Assembly: GCA_002633025.1 (NCBI GenBank)
Contig: NMRB01000017.1
Coordinates: forward strand, 981,964-1,045,963
Source of the DNA: Notospermus geniculatus
Taxonomy: Eukaryota; Nemertea; Pilidiophora; Heteronemertea; Lineidae
Direction: 5' to 3'
DNA: 64,000 nt
Part shown: positions 42,756 through 54,085 of the stretch, one piece after another
Layout of the letters: each line of letters opens with the position of its first letter
Numbering within the stretch: the stretch's first letter is position 1
The notes under the pieces: model-generated
What the model was told of the DNA's origin: nothing
Databases searched by the model: none
What the model saw: the letters and a program-made list of their open reading frames with translations, nothing else
Program-made: the position numbers and the translations under genes

Positions 42756-43794
42756 GGTATGATGAGCTTGATACATTTTCTGTTCAATATTTGTGGGAAT
42801 TTTTCTTGTTACCAACAAAGATCTACATCTGTTGAAATATTGAAATTGACACTTCGTATCATAACATGCACTCCATTACTTGACAAGTGAACAGTTGAAG
42901 AAATAATTATCGTCCGCGGCAACATCAAGGGCTGGAGTTGCATGACGGTAGATGACTTGCGGATAATGGTAAGACATAAAATCAATTAAAAGGTTTGAGA
43001 GTTTATTCAGAATCTTATTCTTGATATGACTTTGTCATAATCACAAGTTTGTGATCAAAAATTTTGGATGGTGAAGTCTGCCATTCTCCTTCTTTTGGCC
43101 ACCTTAAAGGCACTGGATCAGAGTTTTCTTGTGCGAATTGGCTCTCAATGGGCAATTCACCAGGCCCCATCCAACTGGCATCAATGTATCAGCCAATCAA
43201 CATGACGTAAATTTGATTTGGCACCAATGACGAAAGTTAATGAACTGACCTTTGACGAAGGAATCGAGCGTATAAAAATATTTGTAACCGCTGTATCCTT
43301 GAAAATTAAAAAGAGATTATTTCTTCATGAGATTGATAATGACTACCCACTTTAAAACTTTTGATATTCAAATACGCCACACTCTTTTTGAAATTCAATA
43401 CTGCTGTATTTCAAATAAGATTTTAAAGAATGTTTCATCTAACCCTTACAAACATTTGAACCGACCTAAGTGGCATGAACCAAGGTCATGAATCTTAGAT
43501 GAAAAGACCAACATTATAGATTATTTAGCATCTTAAAATGCGACTAATCCCTAGAGATATAAAACAATGGTAAAAAGAAAAAGACTAGAAAATAGCACAG
43601 CTATCTTATTACATTTGTATTCCTTACTGACTAATTAGCAAAGTTTGTTCCATTAGCTCCAATAAATGATTTAGGCTGCCATCAGAAAATGACAAATAAA
43701 TACAGTTACTGCCGCCACACAAATCCAAGGTCCAGCAGTAGCTTCAAGTGCCTGCATTATTATGGAGACTACAGACTGGTCCAAAATTAAACTT
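42756..43794. other. Unannotated AT-rich DNA
   Basis: Only a weak repeat word near 43132-43161 (see 3370-3834). Confidence 0.35.
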
Positions 43795-44215
43795 TTACCA
43801 TTTTTTGATGTTATAGTTTTTACAATTTTATTTCTTTTAATTAATTTAAATTAATATTTATATGTTTTATTTTTATTTATTTTTTACAAATTAATTGTAT
43901 TTTTATTGTATTTTTATTTTTTTTAGTTTTGTATGATTTATTTATTTTTAAATTTAGACGTTATGATTTTTACAATTTCATCTCTTTTAATTAATTTTTA
44001 TTTTTTTACAAATCAATATTTATTTAATTTTTATTTTATTTTGTTACAAAATAATTATCTTTATTTTATTTATTTTTGTACAATTTATTTTAGCTATTTT
44101 TATTTTTAACTTATATTTTTTTATTTTTTCAATACACTAACGTCAATTAATTTTTTCTAAAATTTGTGCAATGTTTTCTTGCAACCAAATAAAAATTTTG
44201 AAACATGAAAATCAT
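43795..44215. repeat. AT-rich low-complexity tract
   Basis: About 90% A+T, dominated by TTTTTATTTATTTTT and TTAATT words. GACGTTATGATTTTTACAAT near 43967 repeats GATGTTATAGTTTTTACAAT near 43808 about 160 bp away, so part of it expanded by duplication. Confidence 0.75.
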
Positions 44216-44651
44216 ATCACTACATGACGTTGAAACTTAGGGAGGTCCATCAAGTAATGTACCCTTTGGGGTAAAAACAGGAAGACAACTTATGGAGTAC
44301 CCCATAAGAGTAATCTTGGCAGTCTGATGAGTTGATTGGTCGACATAAAGCCACACCTAATTGAATCAACTCCAGAATAACAGGAAGATTCCCAGGTGTG
44401 ATCCTTTCTGGCCATGTTATGGTTACATTCATGTTGGTTATTATATTACAAGTGACCATAATGTCCTTCACTAGACGCTGATGGATTCTGACAGCAGGAA
44501 TCAGGGACATAATGTCAGCTGTAATAGCCCGAGACCATTATCTAATACAGAAGGCCATCAGGGATATACCAGTACAAGACACCAAAGGTCTTTGTACGGT
44601 GGCAATATTTTCCAACACCTTTCCAACATTCAGAGTAACACCTTGTTGGAA
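44216..44651. other. Unannotated DNA
   Basis: No recognisable feature. Confidence 0.3.
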
Positions 44652-44942
44652 AAAGCCTCGATAGCCTAGTGGTTATCACATCCCCATGAGAAGCGGCAGG
44701 TCCCGGGTTCGAATCCAGCCTGGGCCGTAAGCTGTGGTACCTTGTACCTTGTGCCTTTGCAAGGTCAAGTAAAAGACCCCATCCAAGTGAGAGTATGGCG
44801 TGGTGCCTTGTACCTTGTGCCTTTGCAAGGTCAAGTAAGACCCCATCCAAGTGAGGAACATGAGTAATTTGAAATGGCCTCCTCCATTCTCACCAGGACC
44901 AATAATGCTTCGGTTTTGGCCCTGACGAAAAACCCAATACAT
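44652..44942 (+). mobile_element. SINE family B, complete copy with duplicated middle
   Basis: A box ATAGCCTAGTGG (44661-44672), B box GGGTTCGAATCC (44704-44715). The block GTACCTTGTGCCTTTGCAAG to CATCCAAGTGAG occurs twice (44733-44791 and 44797-44851). The tail is TTTTGGCCCTGACGAAAAACC. It is the best reference copy of the family here. Confidence 0.85.
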
Positions 44943-44995
44943 GTCCTGCATTCGCTGGTGGCTGTTGATGTAGTCGCTACACTGCCAAGTCCTAG

Positions 44996-45449
44996 CTAAC
45001 CAGTTAGGAACTTTTGCCGCATCGGGAGGTCACCTCCCGATTGGGATTTTGCATCTCCCGACTGGGAGGTTGTGTCCGAAACGGGATATTATGTTGTACG
45101 CGAGGCCTAATTTTTTGTTGCTCGAACAGGAGGAATGTCTCAATCAGGCAGTTTAAAATCTAAGAACTGATTTGCGCATCACATCGCGCATTTGCGCATG
45201 GTCGTAATCAGTGGAAAACGTGAAACCAAGATCAAGGTTTGTGTGAAAAAAATTTCTGATTGAAGTAAATTTTCTGGCCGAGTTGACATTGATTTTCCCA
45301 AATATTTGGTGAAAGTTGGGAAGGGAAGAGAACATTGAAATCCCAATTCGGAGGTGAACGAAAACTCAATTGGGTTATTACCTCCCGACTGGGAGTTTTT
45401 TCGATTGGGAGGTGACCTCCCGATGCGGCAAAAGTTCCTGACTGCTAAC
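44996..45449. mobile_element. MITE Y (CAGTTAGGAACTTTTGCCGC ends)
   Basis: CAGTTAGGAACTTTTGCCGC is mirrored by GCGGCAAAAGTTCCTGACTG; the arms continue through ATCGGGAGGTCACCTCCC. CTAAC is duplicated outside (44996-45000 and 45445-45449). GGGAGGTCACCTCCC is itself palindromic. 444 bp, non-coding. Confidence 0.8.
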
Positions 45450-45858
45450 ACAATGAATATATCAGAATGGAAAAGGTGCACTCAGTATTGGACCAGATGG
45501 CAGTTTTTGTCATACGGAAGTCTGTTTCTCACAGACCATCAACAAATCCTATAACAACATCAGTCTTGCCTCCAGAAGTGAGTCCACAACAACCTGGTAT
45601 GACAATGGAAAATCAATCCTTCTTCACTTTGTGATGAACCTGGTCGACCACTGAACACAGCAACGGATTTTAACTTGCGGCAATATGGCATTCGATGACG
45701 ACAGCATAGAAGTTTTTATAGCCCTTGCATTGCCAAGACCAATTTCCTAGCAAATGAATTGTAAAAAAGCTCAAAAGGTGCCTGAAACCAATCACATGGA
45801 TATCATTGCGGAAGCTACATTATGAGCAAGAGCTTCAACAGAGTACCAACATGACAAA
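45450..45858. other. Unannotated DNA
   Basis: No recognisable feature. Confidence 0.3.
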
Positions 45859-45987
45859 GGGTCATATGCATGGGTCGGAATTCAGCCACACTTTCATTAA
45901 AGTCTGACTTTTCTCAATGCTTCAAGCAAAGAGAAAGTCTAACTTGAGCTATACTTTAGGCTGAAGTCCGACCCATGCAAACGGCCC
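45859..45987. mobile_element. Foldback element FF, ~50-bp arms
   Basis: GCATGGGTCGGAATTCAGCC and GGCTGAAGTCCGACCCATGC pair, continuing through AAAGTCTGACTTTTCTC and GAGAAAGTCTAACTTGAG. GGGTC and GGCCC mark the outer ends. Confidence 0.7.
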
Positions 45988-46983
45988 AAAGTTTCTTGGA
46001 GAAAGTCAGAAGTTTGCCAGTGAGGCATGCCAGAAATCTCGCATCAAATAGGCCTGTCTTAGGTCTAAATGCAAAGTGCCTCATGGTAGGCCTACATCAC
46101 CTACCAGGCCTACACCTTCCATTCTAATATTCTAACATTCTACATGTACCATTCTAATTCTGCCGTGCTGAAATGAAAATTATCGCCAACTGCAGGTAAT
46201 GCATCACAAAGCACACATGGAAGAATCTCGCTAGAAAAACACACCATTGACGAATTCAAGATATCGTCATCATACCATCAGTTCTATCGCATTAATCTCC
46301 TGCAGTTTTTACCAAAAGCAGATTAATCAATTTGCGAGCATATTCCCAATCAAAACTTTCTGTCAATCAATCAGTTGAAAATCTATTGCCATCAGTCATG
46401 GAAGAGAAACCAGAGACACCTGGCCACAGAAAGATGAACTAAGGACAATACTCAGTTTCAATAGCTCGAATTTCACCGAGGCCATGCTTCACCAGGGAAA
46501 TGGAAATAACATGATAGACATCTCATTCTTTTCCTATACCATTGATTTATCAGTATCTGTGGCCTTTGGGGAGCATTGAAGCACATTGGCAAGAGTAGCG
46601 GACTCATGAAATGGCTCAAGTTACAGGAGGCCATGGGGTCAATTCCTCCTTGAGTTGCTGCTTCGTACTCCCGCTCACTACCATGACTACTCGTCTGAAA
46701 GGATCACGTAAGCACTGAATGAGTTGTCCTTTGAGTTCCCTAGAAAGGTTTCAAGAGAGACTGGGGTGATGTGCATGGCTATGGTTCTGTTTCCAGTCCT
46801 TCCTTGGGCCTACCTCTCCACCAACATTCATGACCCTGGGTCTTCCAGTTGCGAAATGTGCCAGTTTACAGACACACAGAATAGCTCCGCTGACCATTGG
46901 TCAGCTGAGCTAAAAAGGGGCAAATGCCTCACATCATCATCTCAAATACAGAACTTCGATTGGAACTTGTTCACTTTTCATCG
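45988..46983. other. Unannotated DNA, possible tRNA-like fragment
   Basis: TTGGCAAGAGTAGCGG (46588) and GGGGTCAATTCCTCC (46636) sit at tRNA-like spacing, but the boxes are poor. Otherwise nothing. Confidence 0.25.
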
Positions 46984-47147
46984 TTAATTAGACCCGTTTC
47001 CACATGAGCGTACTACGCTGCGTGATGCGTACTACGCTGCGTGATGCGTTAAATCTTTTGTTATTTTCCGCCGCTCTGCTTCCAAACAATGCCAATGGAC
47101 GAAGCATTACAACGCAGCGTAAACACTCATGTGGAAACGGGCCTTAA
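46984..47147. mobile_element. MITE M (CCCGTTTCCACATGAG ends)
   Basis: CCCGTTTCCACATGAGCGT and ACACTCATGTGGAAACGGG are inverted ends. GCGTACTACGCTGCGTGAT is repeated in tandem at the left. TTAA occurs at both outer edges (46984-46987 and 47144-47147), with an extra 3 bp at the left. Confidence 0.65.
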
Positions 47148-47890
47148 CAATGCAGCCAGTTCGCACTGTTATTAACATCTTTGGTCACACCGCTCCCAGC
47201 GCCACCCTGTTTTGATAACAAGTCAAGCAAGTTGCTCATTATCATTGCGGACAACATAACAATCCATTCATCCTGAAGGAATGAGACACCTTCTTTTGAC
47301 CTGATGAAATCAACAAAGCCAAACATTGGCAATTTCCTCTTTGCGGGACAAATATTGTCGCTACCTTGCAAACATGTAAATACACCCCAAGCAATGATCA
47401 ACACCAAAATGCAATTAATTCCCGATGCGCTGGAGCTGAGACAGGTGCATCGTGGGAAAAACAGGTGGACCGCGCATCATCATCGGGATCGATCAGAAAA
47501 TTCAATTGTTTGTCAGTGGTTTGGGAAAAACTACCACGGCCAATGACAAAAGGAATGAGTTTCATTTTTCTGTCCGTCTGTCCGTATTTTTTAAGTCTGT
47601 CGTACATTTGGGTCAGCTTTAGGTGTATTTCTTCATTGGTATGAAAAATTCGTCAGCAAACGAGATTGAATTTTTCCCGGTATGCTACTTATCTGGGTCA
47701 GTCAACTCTCCACCTTTCATGGCTCAATCACCTCTGGATGAGGCCATCACTAATGGTGGAGAATCAAGATCAGTGTCCACAAGTCAAAAGTTTCCTCCAT
47801 CTGAAGGTGCCGAAAATTTACTCATCAAAAGGTTTACCAGTCCGAGGGTTCATCAGACCATATTAAGTTCACTAGTCTTGTTTTTGTACT
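47148..47890. other. Unannotated DNA
   Basis: No recognisable feature. The 163-codon frame 47623-48114 ends inside SINEs. Confidence 0.3.
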
Positions 47891-48460
47891 GGATTTTTTC
47901 CATCAGGGCCAAAGGAAAAGCATTATTGGCCCTGGTGAGTACAGAAGACATCTCAAGCTACTTGTGTTCCTTATTTGGATGGGGTCTTTTACTTGCCCTT
48001 GCAAAAGCACAAGGTACAAGGCACCATAATAATAATAATAATAATGTTAGTTCTTATATAGCGCATTTCCAGTTGACCTGCTCAATGCGCTTTACATTAT
48101 TACCCCAGCTATAGGTCTGTTCATTCCAATTAACTTTCTCCACTCCCCGGGGAGTATTACAGTCCCGGCAGCCGATTTTAGCGCTCTTGGACTAACATTC
48201 ACATAGACCATCACTACCAGCCAGGTACCCCTTTTACACATGGGTGGGGTGAAGCAAGTGAGGCAAAGTGACTTGCTCAAGGTCACAAGCGAGTGTGTTT
48301 TTTTCATGGTCAGGACTGGGAATCGAACCCGGGACCTTCTGATCAGAAGTCCGTCTCGCTAACCACTACACCACGCCGCTCACCATGGCTTACTGTCCCA
48401 TGTGATGGACATGAAGTGCCATGGGTGATTAATCCCATATGGTCCACTGGGCTACCATCT
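47891..48460 (-). mobile_element. SINE family B copy split by SINE H
   Basis: 47891-48027 and 48387-48460 form one SINE B on the minus strand: TTTCCATCAGGGCC tail, CACAAGGTACAAGGCACCAT, then GGCTTACTGTCCCATG after the insertion. CACCAT is duplicated at the junctions (48022-48027 and 48381-48386). Confidence 0.85.
48028..48380 (-). mobile_element. SINE family H, complete copy
   Basis: On the minus strand the head has GTGGTGTAGTGGTTAGCG (A box) and CCGGGTTCGATTCCCAG (B box). The body follows, with AGGTCACTTTGCC, GTGTAAAAGGGGTACC and GCGCTATATAAGAACTAACA, and a (ATT)n tail. Flanked by the CACCAT duplication. The TATATAGCGC body block is common to several animal SINEs. Confidence 0.85.
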
Positions 48461-48908
48461 GAGTAAAGGGCAATCACCAGAATTAAGGGACATCAGGACT
48501 TCAAATACGTAAATCGCTTTTGAAAGGACAGTGACCAACAGTTTACCTTTAAATAGTTCATATGGTGCATTGGAAGCGATAGCATCATCACCTGCCTTTA
48601 AGAATCAAGCTTCGGCTAATCTTAGGCAACATATTAACCAATCAATTTAGATCACAAAGAAAACTAGATTGTACTATTGAGTACGGTGATCACAAGCTCT
48701 GACCTATTGATCACGCATCTGTGGGTATCGACTGAGAGGCTGGACTGTCTGTAAGGTGGAAGTCCACTTTGAGATGGTTTCACTTGTGCAATTATATAAA
48801 CGTTCATCAACAAACCACAGCAGCATGTTGGAAAATTCTTTTCCCCTGTACAAACCAGACATTTACATAATTGTCCAACAAGGTGTTGTTGCTCTGAATG
48901 TTGGAAAA
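48461..48908. other. Unannotated DNA
   Basis: No recognisable feature. Confidence 0.3.
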
Positions 48909-49029
48909 CGCTCCAGGACAATTCGTCCCTGGACAATTTGTCCCCATGGACAATTCGTCCCCAGACAACTCGTCATCCCTTGTCCAATTGCCTGAGGGGA
49001 CGAATTGTCCAGGGACAAAATGTCCTCTA
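48909..49029. mobile_element. Short element Z built of GGACAATTCGTCCC words
   Basis: GGACAATTCGTCC recurs three times at the left and GGGACGAATTGTCC/GGGACAAAATGTCC at the right, giving inverted ends around CAATTGCC. The repeated palindromic word resembles closely spaced binding sites. Confidence 0.55.
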
Positions 49030-49253
49030 ACCGTTGGAAAAGTGTTGCCAGTATACAGAGACCTTAAATCGTCTTCGCTTTTGGTAACTTTTCATTAGAT
49101 TTTTTCAGGTTGGTATAAAATGCAGGTTGCAGGTTGACCTGCAGGCAATAGTAGGCCTTCTTCCTATTCGACATCATCATTGGACATTGTTACTGACCCT
49201 AACTTGGAACCTGCACTTTATACCAATTGGATTTTTTGCTTGTTCTTCACCAG

Positions 49254-49321
49254 AAAATTAGACATCAAAGTACAAGCTCTTGATGATGAAAACAATGGAA
49301 GATTTTTCACATCAGCTGCAG
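49254..49321 (+). other. Candidate 68-bp microexon
   Basis: A pyrimidine-rich TTTTTTGCTTGTTCTTCACCAG precedes 49254 as an acceptor, and GCTGCAG|GTACAA follows 49321 as a donor. One frame through it is open and reads LDIKVQALDDENNGRFFTS, faintly like a cadherin-type VxAxDxD..NG segment. No second exon was found. Weak evidence. Confidence 0.15.
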
Positions 49322-50769
49322 GTACAACTACTAAATGGAGACCCCAACAGCCTTTGTATCTACTGCAATTTCAATGATTTATCTTATGAAATATGATTCT
49401 TTCAAATATTGTGTCAGAAATTCAATCGGGAATCGAAGTCAAGTGCATGTTTTGCGAAATGGTGTTTACACCAAAAGCTATTATTTTGAATTGAAACCAA
49501 AAAACAAAGGATCAAATCAATATTTGTTCTTTTTCATATCTGATAACTATGAATTTGAATTTTACCATCAAGATAAAATAGCGGGTCTGACTTGCTTTTT
49601 TTCATTCTTGCCTACTGGCGATTCCTCACCAGTTGATGGAGCTGTTTCACACACCCTGCAGTAGGATGGTAGGCTACCTATTGGCAGATAGGTTCTTCAA
49701 AATCCTGGCCATTGTTTAAGTAAGTCATATATGGAAGGAAACTGGGTGCTGCAATTAAAACAGCCAAAGTCCATTATACCTTGCTTATGATGCAAATGAG
49801 CACATTTTAGGCAGACAGAGAATACAGTTACCATTGAACACAGTTCTTGAATTTCACTGGTTCTCTGCCAAATTGGGAAATTTTAGTTCCTGCCACCAAT
49901 CCACAGATTTGCGAGTGAACCCTCATCATCATGGGGCCAAGCCAAAACTAGGTCTGACCATTGCTTTTCTTGATGCCAGACAAACCCTTCGTAAGGGTTA
50001 CAAGTCCCTCAGGAAGTTTCAAAATAGTTAACGAATACCATCAAATAGCCCAAAGCAAGCACTGCTCAAATAAAATATTTAGAATTTTGTGGGAGTAGAA
50101 TTATAGCGTTACCAAATGACAGAAAAATAAACTTTGTATTTAAACTTTAGCTAGGGGGATGAACGTGCAACAAAGAGGTAAATATTACTTTTCTGCCTGT
50201 ATTTTTTAACATGGCATTCTGTAATCCAACTTTTCAATAATCTTCAAAGAAATTGTTTTTTGACATGTTCTGGGTAAATTCACCATTAGTGCCAAAGGGA
50301 TGGGGGTAAAGTTTATAGACAGTCTAGACACGAAGTAAATAATGTGATGTTATCCAGTCTAGGCACTACTGAAATAAACTTAGGGACATGAATAATGCAA
50401 TTCTGTCAACGCCCTATACCCGGTACACAACATCCTGATACCACAGGTTCACAGGTTTGTTCCCTTCATCACCCACGGTGACGGAGGAAGCAAGAACCAC
50501 TGATTACCACAAGATGATACACAGGACTTGGAAGGCATTACACAGCAAACTCCAGATGAGAGGAAAGTCTGAACTGAGACACTGATTTCAGGTTTCGAGG
50601 GGTGAAATTCAAATTTTGTTTTTCAAAGAGGAGAATCGCATGAAGTACTTTTTGGAAGGCTGTCCATACTCCTTCATTTTTTATGATAAATTGAGACTAA
50701 ATAATTTTTAAAGCCCCATGTACATACATGTACTTGAAATTGAGTGTACAGAGCACACCAAGTCTGATA
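49322..50769. other. Unannotated 1.4-kb stretch
   Basis: A 109-codon frame (49335-49664) continues past the candidate exon in another frame but has no recognisable domain. No repeat was seen. Confidence 0.3.
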
Positions 50770-50805
50770 GAACAAGAGGCCCATGGGCCTTGCGCTCAGC
50801 TGACG
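50770..50805 (+). repeat. Solo GGCCCATGGGCC unit
   Basis: GAACAAGAGGCCCATGGGCC then TTGCGCTCAGCTGACG, one copy of the unit tandemly repeated at 32520-32895. Confidence 0.75.
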
Positions 50806-50864
50806 CTCACTCACAGGTATCAAGGACTGTGGAGGTGTCATCTGACTTGATACTTTCAAGTACG

Positions 50865-50995
50865 GTAGCTGAAACACATCAGCAGAACTCAGAGGAGCTG
50901 CTCTAGCATCCAACCCTTTGACGAGTAGGCCCATTTATACACCTGAGTGGATCGAGTGAAGCTAAGTAGGCAAAGAGATCTGTCCTAATGACATG
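50865..50995 (-). mobile_element. SINE family H fragment
   Basis: AGAACTCAGAGGAGCTGCTC, CCATTTATACACCTGAGTGG and AGTAGGCAAAGAGATCTG match the copies at 19290 and 36335. The tRNA-like head is missing. Confidence 0.55.
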
Positions 50996-51026
50996 CTGTT
51001 TGATTAGCAAGAGTCTCATAACTGAC

Positions 51027-51161
51027 CCAACTTTTTGGTTACTCTTTCTAGATTTATTTTACACAACGTTTCTACCAGTGTCAGGCTACACTTGACAACG
51101 ACCAGGGAACACTGGTAGAAACGTCGTGTTAAATAAATCTAGGAAGAGTACAAAAAGTTGG
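51027..51161. mobile_element. Foldback AA, ~55-bp arms with ACACTGGTAGAAACGTCGTG
   Basis: CCAACTTTTTGGTTACTC.. and ..GAGTACAAAAAGTTGG pair. Arms include CTAGATTTATTT and CACTGGTAGAAACGTCGTG, similar in style to retroelement end motifs (..GGT..GAAACGTC). It resembles the snapback at 6937-7099 in layout but not in sequence. Confidence 0.65.
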
Positions 51162-51657
51162 ATTAGTTATTCGAAACCTTTCTAAAAATGCCATTCAAGC
51201 AGTTCACAAGAGTCTCATCCAAGTCACTGATTTTACCAACGGAAGCAACGACTCGCCCGATTTCTCTATTGGTCATTCCGCCAACTAAGCAAAAGAATAC
51301 TGCCACCGGCAATGATACTTCTCACCATAACACCATGATTTCTGATTCATTTTTCACACAACGATTCAGGCAATGCCCGGAGGGACCCACTTCAAAAATG
51401 CCCATGGCAAAAAGATGATGTTTTCAATATTTGTCACATTCCGAGTCATCAATATCTTCGGTGATTATTTTCAAGATCGATGGAACCTCAGCCCGAGGAG
51501 AGAGGAACGTCTGCAAGAGATGATGGCATGTTATGTGATAATTACGTTTTCCACTGAATTGATTTTTTCTCCTTTTTCTGTGACTCGGAGCACTTTTTTC
51601 TCCTTGATTTCATTGTAATAGGTCTGACTGGATCAGAGTGCTTTCCAATAAATTTGA
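51162..51657. other. Unannotated DNA
   Basis: No recognisable feature. Confidence 0.3.
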
Positions 51658-51688
51658 CACACTTTGCCCTTGCAAAGGCACAAGGTAC
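51658..51688 (-). mobile_element. SINE family B fragment
   Basis: TTTGCCCTTGCAAAGGCACA then AGGTAC only, a short internal piece of the family. Confidence 0.6.
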
Positions 51689-51835
51689 TGTATCTTCCAC
51701 AACTGACCTCCCTTCTGTGTCGTGCGCCATCCGCATACCACATGCAGCGTCATGCACGTACCGTCCTCGTACCTTCGGCGGATGTCATGTGCCGCCGTGG
51801 AAGGCACGCAATGAACACGTAACGTCATTCGGTCG

Positions 51836-52098
51836 TGGTGCGCAGACGTGCGCTTGCGACTGGTCAGTGCCAATTTTCTGAACGAAACCTAGTCTCCTCG
51901 AGTCTCAACGGCCCGGATGTTACCTGAGTCGCCGCCAGTCGCAAGTGCAATGTACGCAGTCAGGACATGACGACTGATTGGATCGTCCTAGTTTTACTGA
52001 GTTGCTGAATTTGCAATGTGTGCACAGCACGTACATCACCAGCGACTGATCAGATCAGTTGCTTCCAGTCACAAGTGCAATGTACGCCTGGCTTAAGA
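51836..52098. mobile_element. Probable MITE HH
   Basis: GTGCGCTTGCGACTGG near 51849 is mirrored by CCAGTCACAAGTGCAATGTA near 52066. CCAGTCGCAAGTGCAATGTA also occurs once as a direct copy near 51936. The right edge is CCTGGCTTAAG. Similar in word usage to element I. Confidence 0.45.
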
Positions 52099-52631
52099 TT
52101 CAACCAAATTCTTCCACCACGGAAACATTACGATCAAATCCACCTGTCTCATCAGCACCAAGACAATTTCCGAAACAATAAACAAGAATTACGACACGAA
52201 ATGTGCACAAATTTCATCAACCCACATCAAGTATTGATGCAAAAGCAACACAGTGTTTCCTTTGGGAATCTTCTTCATTCAAGCTCATTCAAGCTCCCTG
52301 AATCATGATCATCAAGATGTAACCAATTTAGTGTCGTAGGATGATAATTTGGGAAAAATTCCATCCGGAATGGCCACTGTAAAAGTCAGTACAGTTCCCG
52401 TGGGTTTTATATAATCGTAAACTAAACAGTGAAATGCACAAGGTGAGGGTGAATTAACCTGAGAAATTTGCATGTTGATGAACGGTAGGTAGTAAATGAT
52501 CAGGTGTTTGTGGTGATCCTGTCTACTGTAAATCCAATTAAGATTTTTGTGAGCCTTCACTTTAATTGAAGCAACATTTATTAAGAACAGCAATTCAAAA
52601 CTCTAGTGAATATCATATTATTTTTTGAAGT
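52099..52631. other. Unannotated DNA
   Basis: No recognisable feature. Confidence 0.3.
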
Positions 52632-52829
52632 TATCTTCCTCACTTGGATGGGGTCTTTGACTTGCCCTTGCAAAGGCACAAGGTACAAGACACCACGGCT
52701 TTGTGTCCCATGCGATGGATATGAACTGCCAGGGATGATATCCCACATGGCCCGGGCTGGATTCAAACCCAGGACCTGCCGCTTGCCTAGCAGATGTGAT
52801 AACCACTCAGCCATCAAGACTCTTCTGTA
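52632..52829 (-). mobile_element. SINE family B copy
   Basis: Minus strand: head AGTGGTTATCACATCTGC with TGGCTGAGTGG A box and GGGTTTGAATCC B box, then AAGGTACAAGACACC and CAAAGGCACA. The 3' tail module is missing, so it stops early. Confidence 0.8.
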
Positions 52830-52857
52830 GGAATAGTGAAATTTGCAAGGCCCTATA

Positions 52858-53085
52858 AAGGCAGTGCTGCACGTGACAGTTTTCTGTTGAAAGTTTGCTG
52901 TCAGATAGTAACTGTCCAAAGACTATCCCATGGATGTTGTTCAGTTAGTGACTGTATGACAGCAATAACTGCTGTCTAATTGTCATACAGTCACTAGCTG
53001 AACAAAATCCACGGGATAGTCTTTGGACAGTTAATATCTGACAGCAAATTTTCGACAGAAAACTGTCATGTGGAGCACTGCCTTA
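52858..53085. mobile_element. 228-bp near-perfect foldback BB
   Basis: Arms of about 105 bp (AAGGCAGTGCTGCACGTGAC.. to GTGACTGTATGACAG, and CTGTCTAATTGTCATACAG.. to GGAGCACTGCCTT) enclose a loop of about 10 bp. Several mismatches exist. The edges read TAAAGG and CCTTAA, close to a TTAA target. Confidence 0.75.
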
Positions 53086-53321
53086 AGGCCAACAACTAAG
53101 TTATCAGTTGCTGGCACCACCTGTGGTGTAGTTGCTGCACAACAAGTAGCTTAAGAGCAAGCTGCCCCTCGGGCCCCTTTAACAATGGAAGCAATCCTTA
53201 CAAAACCGTTGTCTAACCACGCTGTTGCAGAACCTCACTAGTGATTGAAATGTACAGACAGATACTGAAGACGCACTGTCCAGTGACCTGTCATAAACAG
53301 TGGTTTATGCGAGGACAGACA
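53086..53321. other. Unannotated DNA
   Basis: No recognisable feature. Confidence 0.3.
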
Positions 53322-53609
53322 TTAAAGGACCACAGTATTGCTTCCCAATCCTGCGTTACACGTACCCGCGTTAAGGGGGAGACCTCTATTAACGACTTGG
53401 TAAACTACCGCATGCAACTAGTCTCGCGCAGCCAGCCGTTTCGTTCCGCAGTACTGCTACACAAACTTGTTCGATCCCCAGCGGCTGGGTGACCGAGACT
53501 GTAATCATACATTCTCCAACACTGGGGCGAAAGGCATAACTACAGTATTGGAGCATGGTGCCGGTGGCGCCGGCTGTCGACAGAAAGATGCAATACAGTG
53601 GTCCTTTAA
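53322..53609 (+). mobile_element. TTAA MITE W, copy 2
   Basis: Full-length relative of 42468-42755 in the same orientation; TTAA at 53322-53325 and 53606-53609. The ends are better preserved (TTAAAGGACCACAGTATTGC and GCAATACAGTGGTCCTTTAA) than in copy 1. Confidence 0.85.
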
Positions 53610-53894
53610 GCCATCAGAACATGACAGAAAGGCATCTTAACTATGATGTATAAGTTTCTCAGGACTCTCAACATCACATATCTTTTAACAAATGGCTCTC
53701 CTGTCCTGAAGTGCAATGGCCTCTACAAAAGTACTCTGACACCAGCTTGAATCATTGCTTTTTTATTCAGATATTCCCTCCTGAGTGTTGCTGATTACAT
53801 AAAAGGAAGTAGTGGTACATTTTGTGTATTCTTCGTCGTTCTGATAGCATCTGATTGGGTCATCACGTTCAAAGAGGTTGGTATCAAATCCTCA
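53610..53894. other. Unannotated DNA
   Basis: No recognisable feature. Confidence 0.3.
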
Positions 53895-54085
53895 TTAAAG
53901 CGAATCGATAGCGGATTTTGTTGACATTTGGCTGGTGTTTGTAAACACAAAATTCAGCCAATCAAAATGCACGAAAATTTCTTTGTTGACATTCTGGAGA
54001 AGTTTGTTTACATTTTTTCCTGAAAATTTGTCCCCTTTCAAATTCTATTTCTAAATCAAATTTTTTCGCTATCGATTCGCTTTAA
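53895..54085. mobile_element. TTAA MITE II (AGCGAATCGATAGCG ends)
   Basis: TTAAAGCGAATCGATAGCG and CGCTATCGATTCGCTTTAA are exact complements, with TTAA at 53895-53898 and 54082-54085. The interior is AT-rich with TTTGTTGACATT repeated. Confidence 0.8.

Noticed and set aside
44655-44730. Possible functional tRNA gene
   Set aside because: A and B boxes are present but the acceptor and anticodon stems do not close, and it continues into a SINE body found many times.
47400-47640. Overlapping open frames on both strands
   Set aside because: Short, unsupported by splice signals or domains.
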